Positions 25,463 to 35,317 are shown, counted from the stretch's first letter. The stretch: 64,000 nucleotides of DNA from Aquimarina rhabdastrellae (GCA_947387485.1 CANDNT010000002.1:248001-312000); one strand, 5' to 3'. Notes: a model not told the origin generated them from the letters alone. Numbers and translations are program-made.

Positions 25463-26974
25463 TTACAAAGTATTCAAACTATTTTCTAAACGTTTAATTG
25501 TTTCATCTTTACCAAGAATAGCTGCTATTTGATAAACATCTGGACCTTGTAATGAACCTACCAATGATAAACGAAGAGGCATCATTACTTTTCCAAAACC
25601 AATTTCTTTACTTGTAATCCATTCTTTTATAATGGTAGTTACATTGTCAGTAGAAAAATCTTCTATATTTTTTATAACAGAAACTAGTTCAGTGATTAGA
25701 GTAGGAGTGTCTTCTTTCCAAGCTTTTTTTGCTGCCTTTGTATCATAAGATGTTGGTGCAATGAAAAAGTATGAACTTAGATTCCATAGATCTTTTGGAA
25801 AAACAGCTCTCTCTTTGATCAAAGAAGCTATAGTTGAAATATCCAAAGAAGTTTCTATTGAATTTTCTTTAAGTATATTTTTAAATGTTATAGTTAATTC
25901 TTCTTGACTTAATTGTTGTAGGTATTGTTGTTGAAACCATTTAGTTTTTTCAGGATCAAATTTAGCTCCAGACTTATTTACACGTTTTAGATTAAAAGCT
26001 TGAATAAGATCATTCATTAAAAATAATTCTTGATCAGTTCCTGGATTCCATCCTAAAAAGGCTAACATGTTAACAACAGCTTCAGGTAAATAACCATCTT
26101 CTTTATAACCACTAGATATTTCTCCAGATTTAGGATCTTTCCATTCTAATGGAAATACTGGAAATCCTAATTTATCACCATCTCTTTTACTTAGTTTACC
26201 TTTACCTACAGGTTTAAGAATTAATGGGAGGTGAGCAAAAATTGGAGCTTCCCAACCAAGAGCTCTATATAAAAGAACATGAAGAGCCAAAGAAGGTAAC
26301 CATTCTTCACCACGGATAACGTGAGTGATTTCCATTAAATGATCATCAACAATATTTGCCAAATGATATGTTGGCATACCATCACTTTTAAATAATACTT
26401 TATCATCTAATAAGTTGGTATCTATTTTCATTTGACCTCTTATTTCATCTTCAAGAGCTAATGATTCGTTTAAAGGAATTTTAAATCTGATAGAATAATT
26501 ATCACCATTGTCAATTCTTTTTTGAACTTCTTCTTCAGACAAAGTCAAAGAGTTTTCTAAATTCATACGAGTAGTATGATTATAGATAAAAGTTTCCTTT
26601 TTACTTTCGGCTTCAGTTCTTAAAGCACTTAATTGTTCTGCAGTATCAAAAGCATAATAAGCATCACCACTTTTAATTAATTGTTCTGCAAATTCTTTAT
26701 ATAAATGTTTTCTTTCACTTTGACGATAAGGACCAAAATCACCTTCTTTTCCAGGACCTTCGTCATAAGGAATTGTACACCATTCTAATGATTCTTTAAT
26801 GTAATCTTCTGCACCAGAAACATAACGGTTTTGATCTGTATCTTCAATTCTTAATATAAAAGTTCCACCGTGTTTCTTGGCAAACAAATAATTAAATAAA
26901 GCAGTTCTCACACCACCTATATGTAATGGTCCTGTAGGACTAGGTGCAAATCGCACTCTAACAGCTTTCGACAT
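25463..26974 (-). CDS. gltX: glutamyl-tRNA synthetase
   Basis: A 503-residue class I synthetase that charges tRNA-Glu. The HIGH-type motif is RFAPSPTGPLHIGGVRTALF (about 8-27) and the KMSKS-type motif is KLSKRDGD (about 258-265). The DTDQNR segment and the VIRGEEWLPSL motif are conserved. The C-terminal half is the helical anticodon-binding domain found in bacterial GluRS. A -7 box lies 47 nt upstream. The two related synthetases gltX and glnS sit within 5 kb but on opposite strands, so they are not an operon. Confidence 0.95.
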   Translation of the reverse strand: MSKAVRVRFAPSPTGPLHIGGVRTALFNYLFAKKHGGTFILRIEDTDQNRYVSGAEDYIKESLEWCTIPYDEGPGKEGDFGPYRQSERKHLYKEFAEQLIKSGDAYYAFDTAEQLSALRTEAESKKETFIYNHTTRMNLENSLTLSEEEVQKRIDNGDNYSIRFKIPLNESLALEDEIRGQMKIDTNLLDDKVLFKSDGMPTYHLANIVDDHLMEITHVIRGEEWLPSLALHVLLYRALGWEAPIFAHLPLILKPVGKGKLSKRDGDKLGFPVFPLEWKDPKSGEISSGYKEDGYLPEAVVNMLAFLGWNPGTDQELFLMNDLIQAFNLKRVNKSGAKFDPEKTKWFQQQYLQQLSQEELTITFKNILKENSIETSLDISTIASLIKERAVFPKDLWNLSSYFFIAPTSYDTKAAKKAWKEDTPTLITELVSVIKNIEDFSTDNVTTIIKEWITSKEIGFGKVMMPLRLSLVGSLQGPDVYQIAAILGKDETIKRLENSLNTL

Positions 26975-27021
26975 ACTATATTTTTTTATGACGCTTTACA
27001 ATTTAAATTCAAAATTAGGAG

Positions 27022-27029
27022 CAAAGATA
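27022..27029 (-). promoter_or_regulatory. -7 promoter box for gltX
   Basis: TATCTTTG on the minus strand matches TAnnTTTG exactly, 47 nt upstream of the gltX ATG. Confidence 0.5.
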
Positions 27030-27234
27030 ATCTTATCTATCATTAGTTTTTAATGGTTAAAAGATAAAAAGAGAAAGTTTTTTGAAGTAGAATTAAGAAA
27101 ATTATAAAATCAATTGTAAAAATAAAATTGTAGTTTTAAAAGTTAAACTGTTTTCTATGTGATTTTGGCTAAAAATTAGAAGCTTTAATCATGTACTAAT
27201 CACTCTAAAAAAGATTGTTTTTTAAAAATTGCTT

Positions 27235-30200
27235 ATGAATCATTACGATCAAATAAAACAAAAACTAGAAAAGTTTATCTATAAATACTATGTCAATGAA
27301 TTAATCAAGGGAATTATTCTCTTCTTTGCTATCGGAGCTTTATATTTTTTGACAAGTGTTTTAATAGAGAATTTTTTATGGCTAAATAAAACCGGTAGAG
27401 GTATACTATTCTGGCTATTTGTGATTGTTGAAATTGGATTGTTTTATAGACTAATTATATTTCCTGTTTTAAAACTCTTCAAAGTTTTTAAAGGAATAGA
27501 CGAGTTTAATGCTTCGAAAATCATAGGGAAACACTTTCCAGAAGTAAATGATAAACTTTTAAATATTTTACAATTAAAAAAACAGCATAATGATGCTGAG
27601 TTAGTACTTGCTAGTATTGAACAAAAGTCACTAGAATTACAATCTGTACCATTTCGATTAGCAATTAATTTTAGAGAAAACATAAAGTATCTCAAGTATG
27701 CAATTATACCAGTTTTAATTTTTTTAGTTGTTTCTATTTTTAATAGTAAAAATTGGTTCTCCTCAAGTTACGAAAGAATGGTTAATTATAAAGTTGCATA
27801 TGAAGCACCAGCACCATTTCACTTTGTTATTCTTAATAAATCATTAACTACAGAAGAGAATCAAAATTTTAGACTGCAAGTTAAAACTGAAGGAAAAATT
27901 TTACCAGACCAAGTTCAAGTACATTTTAATGACCAAGACTATTTTTTAAAGAATAGAGGAGATGGTAGTTTTAGTTATGATTTCATCGGAATAGATGATA
28001 ATATTACTTTTCAACTTAAAGCTAATGATGTTATATCAAAAGAATATACTTTAGAGATAACAGCAATTCCTGCTATTGAAGCTTTTGAAATGAAGCTTCA
28101 GTTTCCTGAATATTTAAATAAAAAATCAGAAATTTTAAAAAGTACAGGTAATGCTACTATACCTGAAGGAACTCTTGTTGAATGGAAAGTGAAGGGGAGA
28201 AATACTCAAATAGTAGATTTTGTAGATAGAGATTCTGTTTTTAAATTTCAAAAGGACGGTGATGAGTTTAATTATAACAGAACTATTTTTGAAGCCATTC
28301 CATATACACTTAATACTTCAAATGAACATTTAAAAAATTATGAAAGCTTATCATTTAATTTAAATGTAATAAAAGATCAATATCCAGAAATAAAAATTCA
28401 ATCTCAAGTAGATTCTACCAATACAGAGATATGGTATTTTCTTGGACAGGTTAGTGATGATTATGGATTGAGAGCTTTGGAACTTATCTATTACGATGTT
28501 AATAATCCAGATGAAATTCAAAAGAAGAAGATTGAAATAGCTAATACAAATTATGATGAATTTAATTATCAATTTCCTTCAGGTTTAAAACTGATAGAAG
28601 GCAATAGTTATGAGTTTTTCTTTAGAGTATACGATAATGATGTTTTGCATGGTTACAAAAATTCAAAGACAAAAACCTTTTCATATAACAAACTAACACT
28701 TGAAGAAAAAGAAAAGGAACAATTGTTACAACAAAACAATACGATAGATAATATAGATAAAACTCTAGATAAGCTAAAAGAACAAAACAAGACTTTTGAA
28801 GAGATAAGCAAGACACAAAAAGAAAAAAAGAATTTAAGTTTTAATGATAAGAAAAAGCTACAAGATTTTTTAAAGCGACAAAAGCAGCAAGAACAACTGA
28901 TGCAAAAATTTGGAGATGAACTGAAGAAAAATCTTGAAGAGTTTGAAAAAAATAAAACAGATGATCCATATAAAAAAGCCTTAAAAGAAAGACTTGAACG
29001 TAACGAAAAGAAGCTAAAACAAAATGAAAAGTTATTAGAAGAATTAGAAAAGATACAAGATAAAATTAATAAAGAAGAATTATTTGATAAGCTTGAAAAG
29101 TTAGGGAAGAAGAATAAAAGTTCTCAAAAAAATCTTGAGCAATTACTAGAGCTTACTAAGAGGTATTATGTAAATAAGAAATTAGAAAAGTTAGCTTCAG
29201 AATTAAATAAATTAGCAGAAGAACAAGAGCAATTATCTAAAGATAATAATGAAGATAATGCAAAAGAAAAACAAGATAAACTCAATAATAAGTTTGAAGA
29301 TTACCAAAAAGAACTTGAAGAACTAAAAAAAGATAATGAGAATTTAAAGAAACCAATTCCAATAGAAGATCAAAAATCTGAAGAAGAAAGTGTAAAAAAA
29401 GATCAACAAAAAGCATCTGAAGAATTAGAGAAAGGAGATAAAAATGCTGCCCAAAAAAAACAAAAAAGTGCTGCAGACAAAATGAAGCAAATGGGCGAAC
29501 AGATGCAATCAATGATGCAGAGTGGAGGAGAAGAACAAGAGCAAGAAGATATTGAAATGCTAAGACAGATATTGGATAACCTTGTTGAGTTTTCTAAATC
29601 TCAAGAAACACTTATGAAGAATTTCAAGAGCATAGAACCTAACCATCCTACTTATGCAAATAGATTAAAAAGACAAAGTGTATTAAGAGAAAACTTTAGA
29701 CATGTTGACGATAGCCTTTATGCATTAGCTTTACGTAATCCTAAAATAAGTGAAGATGTAACAGAAAAACTTACAGATATAGAATTTAATATAGATAAAT
29801 CTCTTGAACGTTTATCAGAAAATATGATTTCTCAAGGAACTTCTAGTCAACGTTACACTATTACTGGAGCGAATGATTTAGCCTATATGTTAAGTCAAGC
29901 TTTAAATAATATGAATATAAGCATGTCTGCTAGTAGTTCTTCTGGTAAGCCTAATCAATCTCGAGGATTTCAATTACCTGATATTATAAAGCAGCAAGAA
30001 TCATTAGGAGAACAAATGAAAGAAGGATTGAAGAAAAGTAAAGATGGTAAACCTAAAGATGGAAAAGGAAATAAAGAAGGTGAAAAATCTAATGAAAGTA
30101 AGGAAGGTAAGCAAGGAGGAAAAAAAGATGGTGGTGAAAAGAATGGAGATGGTGAAGGTGATGATTTTAATGAAGAATTAAACGGACAATTATTTGAGAT

Positions 30201-30588
30201 TTATAAAAAGCAGCAAGAGCTAAGGAATGCATTAGAAAATAAGCTTATTGAAAATGGTTTGAATCCTGATGAAAAAAGAATACTTAATGAAATGAAAGAT
30301 GTAGAGGATGAACTTCTAAATAAAGGATTTAATGAACAGACATTAAGTAGACTTATTAATTTAAAACATCAATTATTAAAATTAGAAGAAGCGACGCTTA
30401 AACAAGGAGAAAAAAAGGAGCGTGAAAGTAAGAATAGCAATGTCGATTTTGAAAATAATAGTAATGATTTAAAAGAAAAGATAAGACAATATTTTAATGC
30501 TACAGAAATATTAAATAGACAAACATTACCTTTGCGGTCAAATTATAAAATTAAGGTTCAAGAATATTTTAATAAAAAGGATGATTAA
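27235..30588 (+). CDS. DUF4175 family membrane protein
   Basis: An 1117-residue protein. The start is the ATG at 27235 (MNHYDQIKQKLEKF); a TTG two codons earlier is less likely. Three membrane helices lie near the N-terminus (about 22-45, 55-78, 150-168), followed by a large Ig-like extracytoplasmic region (about 180-480) and a long Lys/Glu/Gln-rich coiled coil (about 485-760). A Gly/Lys low-complexity segment (about 930-980, KDGKPKDGKGNKEGEKSNES) and a final helical part complete it. The layout fits Bacteroidetes DUF4175 proteins, which have no established function. The gene overlaps ybeY by 8 nt, so translation is coupled; a role in envelope organisation is inference. Confidence 0.82.
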   Translation: MNHYDQIKQKLEKFIYKYYVNELIKGIILFFAIGALYFLTSVLIENFLWLNKTGRGILFWLFVIVEIGLFYRLIIFPVLKLFKVFKGIDEFNASKIIGKHFPEVNDKLLNILQLKKQHNDAELVLASIEQKSLELQSVPFRLAINFRENIKYLKYAIIPVLIFLVVSIFNSKNWFSSSYERMVNYKVAYEAPAPFHFVILNKSLTTEENQNFRLQVKTEGKILPDQVQVHFNDQDYFLKNRGDGSFSYDFIGIDDNITFQLKANDVISKEYTLEITAIPAIEAFEMKLQFPEYLNKKSEILKSTGNATIPEGTLVEWKVKGRNTQIVDFVDRDSVFKFQKDGDEFNYNRTIFEAIPYTLNTSNEHLKNYESLSFNLNVIKDQYPEIKIQSQVDSTNTEIWYFLGQVSDDYGLRALELIYYDVNNPDEIQKKKIEIANTNYDEFNYQFPSGLKLIEGNSYEFFFRVYDNDVLHGYKNSKTKTFSYNKLTLEEKEKEQLLQQNNTIDNIDKTLDKLKEQNKTFEEISKTQKEKKNLSFNDKKKLQDFLKRQKQQEQLMQKFGDELKKNLEEFEKNKTDDPYKKALKERLERNEKKLKQNEKLLEELEKIQDKINKEELFDKLEKLGKKNKSSQKNLEQLLELTKRYYVNKKLEKLASELNKLAEEQEQLSKDNNEDNAKEKQDKLNNKFEDYQKELEELKKDNENLKKPIPIEDQKSEEESVKKDQQKASEELEKGDKNAAQKKQKSAADKMKQMGEQMQSMMQSGGEEQEQEDIEMLRQILDNLVEFSKSQETLMKNFKSIEPNHPTYANRLKRQSVLRENFRHVDDSLYALALRNPKISEDVTEKLTDIEFNIDKSLERLSENMISQGTSSQRYTITGANDLAYMLSQALNNMNISMSASSSSGKPNQSRGFQLPDIIKQQESLGEQMKEGLKKSKDGKPKDGKGNKEGEKSNESKEGKQGGKKDGGEKNGDGEGDDFNEELNGQLFEIYKKQQELRNALENKLIENGLNPDEKRILNEMKDVEDELLNKGFNEQTLSRLINLKHQLLKLEEATLKQGEKKERESKNSNVDFENNSNDLKEKIRQYFNATEILNRQTLPLRSNYKIKVQEYFNKKDD

Positions 30589-31000
30589 TTTTTTTTACGA
30601 ATGTGAAACTAGTAAGCTAGAAGAAGATAAACTAGTAAATTGGATAAAAGATGTTGTTAATTCTGAAGGTAAAAGTATAGGTGAAATTAACTATATCTTG
30701 TGTAACGATGAATACCTTCTTAAGATAAATCAAGATTACCTAGACCACGATACTTATACAGATATAATAAGTTTTGATAATACTTTAGGTAATCAATTAA
30801 ACGGAGATATATTTATTTCTATCGAAAGAGTAGAAGAAAATGCTAAAATATTTAAAGTATCACTTGAAGAGGAGTTACGAAGAGTATTGATTCATGGGGT
30901 TTTACATTTCTGTGGATATAAAGATAAGACAGAAGAAGAGGATAAGATGATGAGAAATAAAGAAAACGAAAAGCTAGATATGTTCCACGTGGAACGATAG
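30581..31000 (+). CDS. ybeY: endoribonuclease YbeY (rRNA maturation)
   Basis: A 139-residue metal-dependent RNase of the UPF0054 family that acts in 16S rRNA maturation and ribosome quality control. The start codon lies within the end of the DUF4175 gene. The signature appears as RVLIHGVLHFCGYKDK: His105 and His109 are in place, but the third metal-binding His of the usual HGxLHLxGYDH is replaced by Asp115. The last codons (FHVER, stop) are themselves a parS-like palindrome at 30981. mnmG follows after more such sites. Confidence 0.9.
   Translation: MINFFYECETSKLEEDKLVNWIKDVVNSEGKSIGEINYILCNDEYLLKINQDYLDHDTYTDIISFDNTLGNQLNGDIFISIERVEENAKIFKVSLEEELRRVLIHGVLHFCGYKDKTEEEDKMMRNKENEKLDMFHVER
30982..30995. 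other. parS: parS-like site 1 (inside the end of ybeY)
   Basis: GTTCCACGTGGAAC, a perfect 14-bp palindrome matching the bacterial ParB-binding parS core. It encodes the FHVE residues at the YbeY C-terminus. Confidence 0.8.
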
Positions 31001-31010
31001 AGTTGTGAAT

Positions 31011-31032
31011 ACATGTTCCACGTGGAACATGT
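31011..31032. other. parS: parS-like site 2
   Basis: The 14-bp core GTTCCACGTGGAAC (31015-31028) lies in a 22-bp perfect palindrome, with the TGTTCCAC...GTGGAACA full consensus. Confidence 0.82.
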
Positions 31033-31052
31033 GCTGATTTAGTTAATAAAAA

Positions 31053-31074
31053 CAACGTTCCACGTGGAACGTTG
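31053..31074. other. parS: parS-like site 3
   Basis: The 14-bp core at 31057-31070 lies in a 22-bp perfect palindrome with CAAC / GTTG flanks. Confidence 0.8.
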
Positions 31075-31091
31075 AAATGTATATAGAGTTA

Positions 31092-31115
31092 TTTGTGTTC
31101 CACGTGGAACACAAA
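31092..31115. other. parS: parS-like site 4
   Basis: The 14-bp core at 31097-31110 lies in a 24-bp perfect palindrome with TTTGT / ACAAA flanks. It lies just upstream of the mnmG start and creates a spurious upstream ATG-type frame (31093). Confidence 0.82.
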
Positions 31116-31131
31116 ACAAAAAAGGAAAGAG

Positions 31132-33003
31132 ATGTTTGATAAAGAGTATGATGTGATAGTAGTTGGTGGTGGTCACGCGGGAAGTGAAGCGGCCGCGTCA
31201 GCGGCAAATTTAGGATGTAGTACTTTATTGGTTACAATGAATCTTCAGAACATAGCACAGATGAGTTGTAATCCAGCTATGGGAGGTATTGCAAAAGGAC
31301 AGATAGTAAGAGAGATTGATGCACTTGGAGGATATAGTGGTATTGTAAGTGATCGAACTGCTATTCAATTTAAGATGCTGAATAAATCAAAAGGACCTGC
31401 AATGTGGAGCCCAAGAGTTCAAAGTGATAGAATGCGCTTTGCAGAGGAGTGGAGATTGATGTTGGAACAAACTCCAAATCTTGATTTTTATCAAGAAATG
31501 GTTTCTGGTTTGATCGTAGAAAATGGAAAGATAAAAGGAGTGAAAACTTCACTCGGATTGGATATTAAAGCTAAATCTGTTGTACTAACAAACGGAACTT
31601 TTTTGAATGGATTAATTCATATAGGAGAAAAACAGTTTGGTGGTGGTAGAGCAGGAGAGAGTGCTTCTAGAGGAATTACAGAAGAACTTGTTGAGCTTGG
31701 ATTTGAATCAGGAAGGATGAAAACAGGAACACCTCCTAGAGTTGATGGAAGATCTCTTGATTATTCAAAAATGATAGAACAACCAGGAGATGATAACCCA
31801 GAGAAATTTAGCTACTCAGATAAAACAAGTGCGTTAACAAAACAACGTTCTTGTTTTATGACATATACTTCGCAAGAAGTTCATAACTTATTGCGTGAAG
31901 GTTTTGATCGTTCTCCTATGTTTAATGGGCGAATTAAAAGTTTAGGGCCTAGATATTGTCCTTCTATCGAGGATAAGATAAATCGATTTGCAGATAAAGA
32001 TCGTCATCAGCTTTTTGTAGAGCCAGAAGGATGGGATACAGTAGAAGTGTATGTAAATGGATTTTCAACTTCTCTTCCAGAAGATGTTCAATTTAAAGCT
32101 TTACGTTCTGTAGCAGGTTTTGAAAACGTGAAATTCTTTAGACCAGGTTATGCTATCGAGTATGATTATTTTCCACCTACACAATTAACACATACCCTGG
32201 AAACAAAATTAGTATCTGGATTATATTTTGCTGGACAAATTAATGGTACAACCGGATATGAAGAAGCAGCTTCTCAAGGATTGATTGCTGGTATTAATGC
32301 TGCTTTAAAAGTAAAAGAAGAAGATCCTTTCTTGATTAAACGAAATGAAGCTTATATAGGAGTTTTAATTGATGATTTAATTACAAAAGGCACAGAAGAA
32401 CCTTATAGAATGTTTACCTCTAGAGCAGAGTATAGGACGCTTTTAAGGCAAGATAACGCTGATTTTAGATTAACACCTATGTCTTTTAATATTGGGCTAG
32501 CAAAAGAGGATAGAATGCGTCGTATGGAAGAGAAAAGCAAAAAAGCTTCTTCTTTTGTTCAGTTTTTTAAGGATACTAGCGTTACACCTAAAGAAATGAA
32601 CCCTATTCTTGAAGAAAGAGGATCTACAGCAATAAAACAAACAGGGAAAATGTTTAAAGTTTTTGCGAGACCTCAAATTACACTTGAAGACATGAAAAAG
32701 GTAGAAAGTGTTTCAGAATATATAAGTAAAAATAATTTGGATCGTGAAATTTTAGAGCAAACTGAAATTCAAGTGAAATATTCAGGATATATTGAGAAAG
32801 AAAAAAATAATGCTGATAAATTAAACAGATTAGAAAATATACGTATCCCTGATAATTTTGATTATACAAAATTAAAATCGTTATCATTTGAAGCCTGTGA
32901 GAAGCTTTCGAAAATAAGACCAGTCACAATTTCTCAAGCTTCGCGTATAAGTGGAGTTTCTCCAAGTGATATTTCTGTATTATTAGTATATATGGGGAGA
33001 TAA
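31132..33003 (+). CDS. mnmG: tRNA uridine 5-carboxymethylaminomethyl modification enzyme, FAD subunit
   Basis: A 623-residue MnmG (GidA), which with MnmE modifies the wobble uridine of certain tRNAs. The start is the ATG at 31132 ([21 protein letters not shown]), giving the FAD-binding GxGxxGSE motif at once; an earlier frame start at 31093 lies in a parS-like site. Conserved features include the [12 protein letters not shown] segment (about 47-58), GRAGESAS, the ATG-type FAD segment [20 protein letters not shown] (about 360-380) and the C-terminal helical domain that binds MnmE. The gene is flanked by five parS-like palindromes. Confidence 0.96.
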   Translation: MFDKEYDVIVVGGGHAGSEAAASAANLGCSTLLVTMNLQNIAQMSCNPAMGGIAKGQIVREIDALGGYSGIVSDRTAIQFKMLNKSKGPAMWSPRVQSDRMRFAEEWRLMLEQTPNLDFYQEMVSGLIVENGKIKGVKTSLGLDIKAKSVVLTNGTFLNGLIHIGEKQFGGGRAGESASRGITEELVELGFESGRMKTGTPPRVDGRSLDYSKMIEQPGDDNPEKFSYSDKTSALTKQRSCFMTYTSQEVHNLLREGFDRSPMFNGRIKSLGPRYCPSIEDKINRFADKDRHQLFVEPEGWDTVEVYVNGFSTSLPEDVQFKALRSVAGFENVKFFRPGYAIEYDYFPPTQLTHTLETKLVSGLYFAGQINGTTGYEEAASQGLIAGINAALKVKEEDPFLIKRNEAYIGVLIDDLITKGTEEPYRMFTSRAEYRTLLRQDNADFRLTPMSFNIGLAKEDRMRRMEEKSKKASSFVQFFKDTSVTPKEMNPILEERGSTAIKQTGKMFKVFARPQITLEDMKKVESVSEYISKNNLDREILEQTEIQVKYSGYIEKEKNNADKLNRLENIRIPDNFDYTKLKSLSFEACEKLSKIRPVTISQASRISGVSPSDISVLLVYMGR

Positions 33004-33011
33004 AAAGGAAG

Positions 33012-33025
33012 GTTCCACGTGGAAC
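33012..33025. other. parS: parS-like site 5 (downstream of mnmG)
   Basis: GTTCCACGTGGAAC, a perfect 14-bp palindrome without extended symmetry, 8 nt after the mnmG stop. Confidence 0.75.
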
Positions 33026-33040
33026 ATGAATAAAAAGATA

Positions 33041-33078
33041 AAAAAGAGCAGGTTTTTAATGAAACTTGCTCTTTTTTT
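33041..33078 (+). terminator. terminator after mnmG
   Basis: AAAAAGAGCAGGTTT (33041-33055) pairs with AAACTTGCTCTTTTT (33062-33076) with one G-T pair, followed by T residues. Confidence 0.8.
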
Positions 33079-34413
33079 ATGCAGTATCTTTTTTTTATTA
33101 AAAATTAGCAAGAAGATATGTTTTGTAAATGAATTTGAACAATTTTATACTTAAAATAAAGTGCAATACCATTTCTTATTTGAAAGTATATTGTAGAAAA
33201 ATTCTAGATTTTGAGGTTTTACACAAAAGAGAATAGAAACCTAACACCTGTACTGAGCAAAGTCGAAGTAATAGCTACGCTGATATTTTATGTTGAAGTA
33301 AAATGCATAAATAACAATTTTAATACGGTATTTTTAATTGAGTAATGGTATAAAAGAGATGTCTGTATTATTTTGCTATAAATAGAAGGGAAGAAGAACA
33401 ATTAGTGTGGTTTTAACTCCCACAGATAATCTAAAATGTATAGATGATGAGTTTTTGAATCATTTCAATAAACTCAGTGACCGATGTAAGTGAAAATATA
33501 AAACTGAATTCTTTTATCAACCTATTTAAATATATCCTAAAAAACTGCGATGAAGAAGATATAAACTTAGCTAGTAATAAATATGGTGAATTAGGAACCT
33601 TTGAGTGAAATCTAAAGTCAGCAACCGATATTCGATATTTTTCATTCTTTTATCTGGATTTTTGATTCTTTTTAAGCGATATTTAAAAGAATATGTTCAG
33701 TCAATCTGAAATGTGTAAGTAGCTTTAGTTTTTAAGTAGATGGGTTTATAATGAAAAAATACAATCGTTATTCTTAATTCAATATATTAGTAAAATTCAT
33801 AAATGATTTTTTGGATTGATACATTGAAGACTTTAGTAGTGAAAATTTAAATAAGAAAGCGAAAGTATTTTGAGTATAATCAATGATGATGAAAAAGAAA
33901 GATTAAGACTAAAGAATTAAAATTATATTTTAGAATTTAATTTTTAATCAAAGTATGTAGGGCTCAGTTCAGTATTAAAATAAAGAGCATATGTATTATA
34001 AAAAAGACTTGATTACTAAAAATAGTAATTAGATGAATAAAAAATGAGTTTTAGTGCTATTTTGATCAATTAATGAAATAATAGTTGTGTTTTTTATGCT
34101 AATATTTAAAAAATGGATATAAAGTCTATTTTTTTGAAAGCAGAAAGATCTTTTAAAAGAAAAATTAATTATTAATCTAAAGAATACAAATCTAGTTATG
34201 AATAATGATAAAATTATCTGTAAATAAGATTTGAAATAGAGTAGAAGTTGTGAGAAACAAAAGGATTTTATAAGTTCTAAAGAAATTTAAAACTTATTTA
34301 TGATTCCAATAAAAATGAAGTATCTTTCGAATTCTTCAGAGAAAGTAAATAGATGATAAAAGAATTGTTTCAATAGAAAATGATTCTTTTTTGTTTTAAT
34401 TAGAAAAAGAATA
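33079..34413. other. 1.3-kb gene-poor AT-rich stretch with possible decayed frames
   Basis: No intact gene is seen. A short motif at about 33250-33270 (ACTGAGCAAAGTCGAAGT) resembles, from memory, small dispersed repeats common between genes in flavobacteria. Several 30-50-codon open pieces with normal-looking amino-acid composition occur in shifting frames, for example 33459-33608 and about 33808-33870, each cut by stops. The stretch may be the remains of one or more lost genes. No transposase remnant was recognised. Confidence 0.4.
33444..33608 (+). pseudogene. possible decayed ORF fragment
   Basis: ATGATG at 33444 is followed by an in-frame TGA at 33456 and then 49 open codons to a TGA at 33606. 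The translated part (SENIKLNSFINLFKYILKN, then CDEEDINLASNKYGELG) has a helical, protein-like composition. It matches no family I recognise. It could be a chance frame. Confidence 0.2.
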
Positions 34414-35250
34414 ATGACTAGATCATTTTTAAAGTGTAAAGATTATACTGTAACAGGAGAACAATTTGAATTAGTATATAATGAAAAATTGGACATGCTT
34501 GTTACATCTCCCAAACCTGAAACAAAAGAACTAGGAAAGTATTACGAAAGTGAGGATTATATATCACATACAGATGGTACAAGGAGTTTATTTGAAAAAG
34601 TATATCAAATTGTAAAAAAATATGCATTACAACAAAAAATAAACCTAATAGAAAGCTTTCTTTCTAAAAAAGGGAATATTTTGGATATCGGAGCTGGAAC
34701 TGGAGATTTTCTTACCGTTGCTAAAAAAAATAATTGGAATGTATCCGGAGTTGAACCTAATACTTCTGCAATTGAACTTGCCCAGAAAAAAGGAGTGATA
34801 TTAGATCAAACAACTTCAATATTTAAAGATAATGAGGTTGATGTAATTACGATGTGGCATGTTTTAGAACATGTACCAGATTTAGATCAACAGATTAAAG
34901 AAATAAAAAGAATATTGAAAAAGGGAGGATATGCTTTTATAGCCGTACCAAATTTTAAATCGTACGATGCTAACTATTATAAAGAATTCTGGGCTGCTTA
35001 TGATGTGCCAAGACACTTATGGCATTTTTCAAAAAATAGCATTGAGAAGCTTTTTTCCAGAGAAGGTTTTGTTTTGCAAAAAATAAAACCAATGAAATTT
35101 GATTCTTATTATGTTTCTCTTTTATCAGAAAAATATAAAAATGGAAAAATGAATTTTATAAAAGCTTTTATTATTGGATTTCTCTCAAATTTTAAAGGAA
35201 TGAGTTCAAAAGAGTATTCATCGCATATTTATATCCTTAAAAAAGAGTAA
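34414..35250 (+). CDS. class I SAM-dependent methyltransferase
   Basis: A 278-residue methyltransferase of the Methyltransf_23 type. The first about 60 residues (SFLKCKDYTVTGEQFELVYN...LVTSPKPE) form a family-specific opening in which acceptor recognition may lie. SAM-binding motif I is ILDIGAGTGDF at about 89-99, followed by the acidic ribose-binding GVEPN near 113 and the motif IV-like DVITMWHVLEHV near 146-157. A C-terminal part contains PRHLWHFS. The target is unknown; proteins of this sort methylate small molecules, lipids or sugars. It stands between two gene-poor stretches. Confidence 0.85.
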   Translation: MTRSFLKCKDYTVTGEQFELVYNEKLDMLVTSPKPETKELGKYYESEDYISHTDGTRSLFEKVYQIVKKYALQQKINLIESFLSKKGNILDIGAGTGDFLTVAKKNNWNVSGVEPNTSAIELAQKKGVILDQTTSIFKDNEVDVITMWHVLEHVPDLDQQIKEIKRILKKGGYAFIAVPNFKSYDANYYKEFWAAYDVPRHLWHFSKNSIEKLFSREGFVLQKIKPMKFDSYYVSLLSEKYKNGKMNFIKAFIIGFLSNFKGMSSKEYSSHIYILKKE

Positions 35251-35317
35251 AAACGATTTAGAATGTAATAATATTAGTTATTTAAGGTAGATATGTACAA
35301 ATACCTTAATAAAATTT

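Noticed and set aside
30981..31115. GTTCCACGTGGAAC palindromes as transcription-factor operators of mnmG
   Set aside because: Not excluded, but the exact match to the ParB site core, the extended symmetry and the copy inside ybeY and after mnmG fit parS better.
31093..31131. Earlier in-frame start for mnmG
   Set aside because: The added residues come from a parS-like palindrome and a Lys-rich linker; MnmG proteins start at [18 protein letters not shown] sequences.
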